From an uncultured Collinsella sp. (lineage in GTDB: Bacteria > Actinomycetota > Coriobacteriia > Coriobacteriales > Coriobacteriaceae), in the NCBI GenBank assembly GCA_900545445.1, contig UQZH01000036.1, positions 1 to 21,382 of the forward strand: DNA of 21,382 nt, read 5' to 3'. A program made the translations under genes and the position numbers. Numbering within the stretch: position 1 is the first letter of the stretch; every line of letters starts with the position of its first letter. The notes under the pieces are model-generated. The model searched no databases. It saw only the letters and a program-made list of their open reading frames with translations, and had not been told where the DNA came from. Shown here piece after piece: positions 19,968 through 21,382 of the stretch.

Positions 19968-21382
19968 CTAGGACAGGTCTTCACCGTTCGAGGCGATGAC
20001 CTTCTTGTACCAGTCGAAGCTCTTCTTTTTGGAACGCTTGAGGGTGCCGTTGCCGGCGTCGTCGCGGTCCACATAGATAAAGCCGTAGCGCTTGGACATC
20101 TCGCCCGTGCCGGCAGACACCAGGTCGATTGGGCCCCAGGTGGTGTAGCCCAGCAGGTCAACGCCGTCCTCGGTCACCGCGTCGCGCATCGCAGCGATAT
20201 GCTGGCGCAGGAAGTCGATACGGTAGTCGTCGTTGATGGAGCCATCCTCCTCGACAACATCCTTGGCGCCCAGACCGTTCTCGACCACAAACAGCGGCTT
20301 CTGATAACGGTCGTACAGGTCGTTAAGGGTGATGCGGAAGCCCAGCGGATCGATGGCCCAGCCCCACTGGCTCTCCTGCAGGTAGGGATTCTTGGCGCCG
20401 GCGAAGGCGTTGCCCTGGGTGCGCTCGACATCGGGGTTATCGGCACCGGCGGAGCAGCGGGTGCTGTAATAGCTAAAGCTGATGAAGTCGACGATATTGG
20501 CGGCCAGGATCCCGCGGTCCTCGTCCGTCATGCCCACATCGATGCCTAGACGCTCGAGCTTCTTGACGGCATAGGCCGGGTAGTAGCCGCGGCTCTGGAC
20601 GTCGACGAAGAAGTAGTTGTCCTGGTTATCGAGCTGCGCCTGGCGTACATCGCCCGGACGGCAGCTGTAGGGGTAGTAGCTACCTGCGGCGAGCATGCAG
20701 CCGATCTTGATCTCGGGGTCGATCTCGTGGGCGATCTTGGTTGCCCACGCGCTGGCGACGAGCTCGTTGTGGGCGGCCAGGTACTCGACGGCCTCCTTGT
20801 TCTCGCCCTCCTCAAAGACCAGACCGGCACCCATAAACGGCAGGTGCAGGATCATATTGATCTCGTTAAAGGTAAGCCAGTACTTCACCAGACCCTTGTA
20901 GCGGGTGAAGATCGTGGTCGCGAGGTTCTTGTAGAAGTCGATGAGCTTGCGGTTGCGCCAGCCGCCGTACTCCTTGATGAGGTGAATCGGGCAGTCGAAG
21001 TGTGTGATGGTCACGAGCGGCTCGATACCGTGCGCCCGGCACTCGCGGAATACGTCCTCGTAGAAAGCCAAGCCGGCCTCGTTGGGCTCGGTCTCGTCGC
21101 CGTTGGGGAAAATGCGGGTCCACGCCAGGCTCATGCGGAAGGTCTTAAAGCCCATCTCGGCAAAGAGAGCGATGTCCTCCTTGTAATGGTGATAGAAATC
21201 GATGCCGGTCTGCGCGGGATAGTAATAGCCGTCCTCGAAGTCGAGCATCTTACGCTGGCCGGAGACCACCGCATAGCGCTCGGGGCCGTGCGGTGCCACG
21301 TCCACGTTGGCCAGGCCACGGCCGTCCACGTTGTAGGCGCCCTCGCACTGGTTGGCAGCCGTCGCGCCGCCCCACAGGAAGT
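19968..21382 (-). CDS. GH1 6-phospho-beta-glucosidase, 5' end outside the window
   Basis: A glycoside hydrolase family 1 enzyme that cleaves 6-phospho-beta-glucosides delivered by a PTS. The reading frame is open through the right edge and already shows the canonical N-terminus FLWGGATAANQCEGAYN, so only about ten codons are missing. The acid/base Glu is in LTFNEIN (codon 20862-20864) and the nucleophile Glu in VVENGLGA (codon 20280-20282). The phosphate-binding signature near the C-terminus, GEMSKRYGFIYVD, marks a 6-phospho-sugar specificity. 470 residues are visible. No PTS gene is adjacent inside the window; the EIIBC at 4987-6363 is 13 kb away and probably serves another sugar. Confidence 0.93.
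   Translation of the reverse strand, partial: FLWGGATAANQCEGAYNVDGRGLANVDVAPHGPERYAVVSGQRKMLDFEDGYYYPAQTGIDFYHHYKEDIALFAEMGFKTFRMSLAWTRIFPNGDETEPNEAGLAFYEDVFRECRAHGIEPLVTITHFDCPIHLIKEYGGWRNRKLIDFYKNLATTIFTRYKGLVKYWLTFNEINMILHLPFMGAGLVFEEGENKEAVEYLAAHNELVASAWATKIAHEIDPEIKIGCMLAAGSYYPYSCRPGDVRQAQLDNQDNYFFVDVQSRGYYPAYAVKKLERLGIDVGMTDEDRGILAANIVDFISFSYYSTRCSAGADNPDVERTQGNAFAGAKNPYLQESQWGWAIDPLGFRITLNDLYDRYQKPLFVVENGLGAKDVVEEDGSINDDYRIDFLRQHIAAMRDAVTEDGVDLLGYTTWGPIDLVSAGTGEMSKRYGFIYVDRDDAGNGTLKRSKKKSFDWYKKVIASNGEDLS

Noticed and set aside
4987..21382. EIIBC and the GH1 6-phospho-beta-glucosidase as one beta-glucoside system
   Set aside because: They are about 13 kb apart with unrelated operons between, and the EIIBC shares its transcript with a sugar isomerase instead. 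A functional link remains possible but is not supported here.

Overview
The window looks like chromosome from a GC-rich gut actinobacterium of the Coriobacteriia, most likely Collinsella. This is inferred from codon use, gene style and the recurring GC-rich intergenic hairpins; no rRNA or marker gene is present to prove it. I see no tRNA, rRNA, CRISPR array, insertion sequence or phage gene.

Layout. (1) 1-960: pyrE (minus strand) with a structured leader. (2) 961-7450: a sugar island. A LacI-family regulator (plus) faces three minus-strand units: a TIM-barrel sugar isomerase plus PTS EIIBC permease; a DeoR-family regulator behind a terminator; and an epimerase plus RpiB-type isomerase pair with its own control region. 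The epimerase carries the signatures of allulose-6-phosphate 3-epimerase (AlsE) rather than housekeeping ribulose-phosphate epimerase, and the isomerase closely resembles E. coli RpiB, which also isomerises allose-6-phosphate. The best reading is PTS uptake of D-allose, D-allulose or a related rare sugar, with conversion to fructose-6-phosphate. A LacI-type operator motif (TTAA-N-CG-N-TTAA) recurs in front of the LacI gene, twice before the epimerase, and in partial form before the TIM-barrel gene, which ties the island together.

(3) 7600-10750: a magnesium-type P-type ATPase (mgtA-like) with a leader of about 275 nt holding a 23-codon ORF with a perfect Shine-Dalgarno and two hairpins. (4) 10750-11350: a repeat-rich stretch with a LuxR-type DNA-binding remnant. 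(5) 11353-15644: four plus-strand genes. Two zinc-ribbon proteins (the second membrane-anchored) and an SPFH-domain protein with two C-terminal zinc ribbons resemble parts of the Bacillus YdjG/YdjI membrane-stress module; a lipoprotein of unknown function follows. (6) 15833-19832: a minus-strand signalling operon of a multi-TM sensor with a degenerate kinase region, a second membrane sensor with an intact histidine kinase, and a NarL-type response regulator, joined by GTGA and ATGA overlaps. (7) 19968 to the right edge: a GH1 6-phospho-beta-glucosidase running out of the window.

Starts were chosen by Shine-Dalgarno position and family length, so several genes are shorter than their longest open frame. 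Function calls rest on motifs read by eye; no database search was possible.
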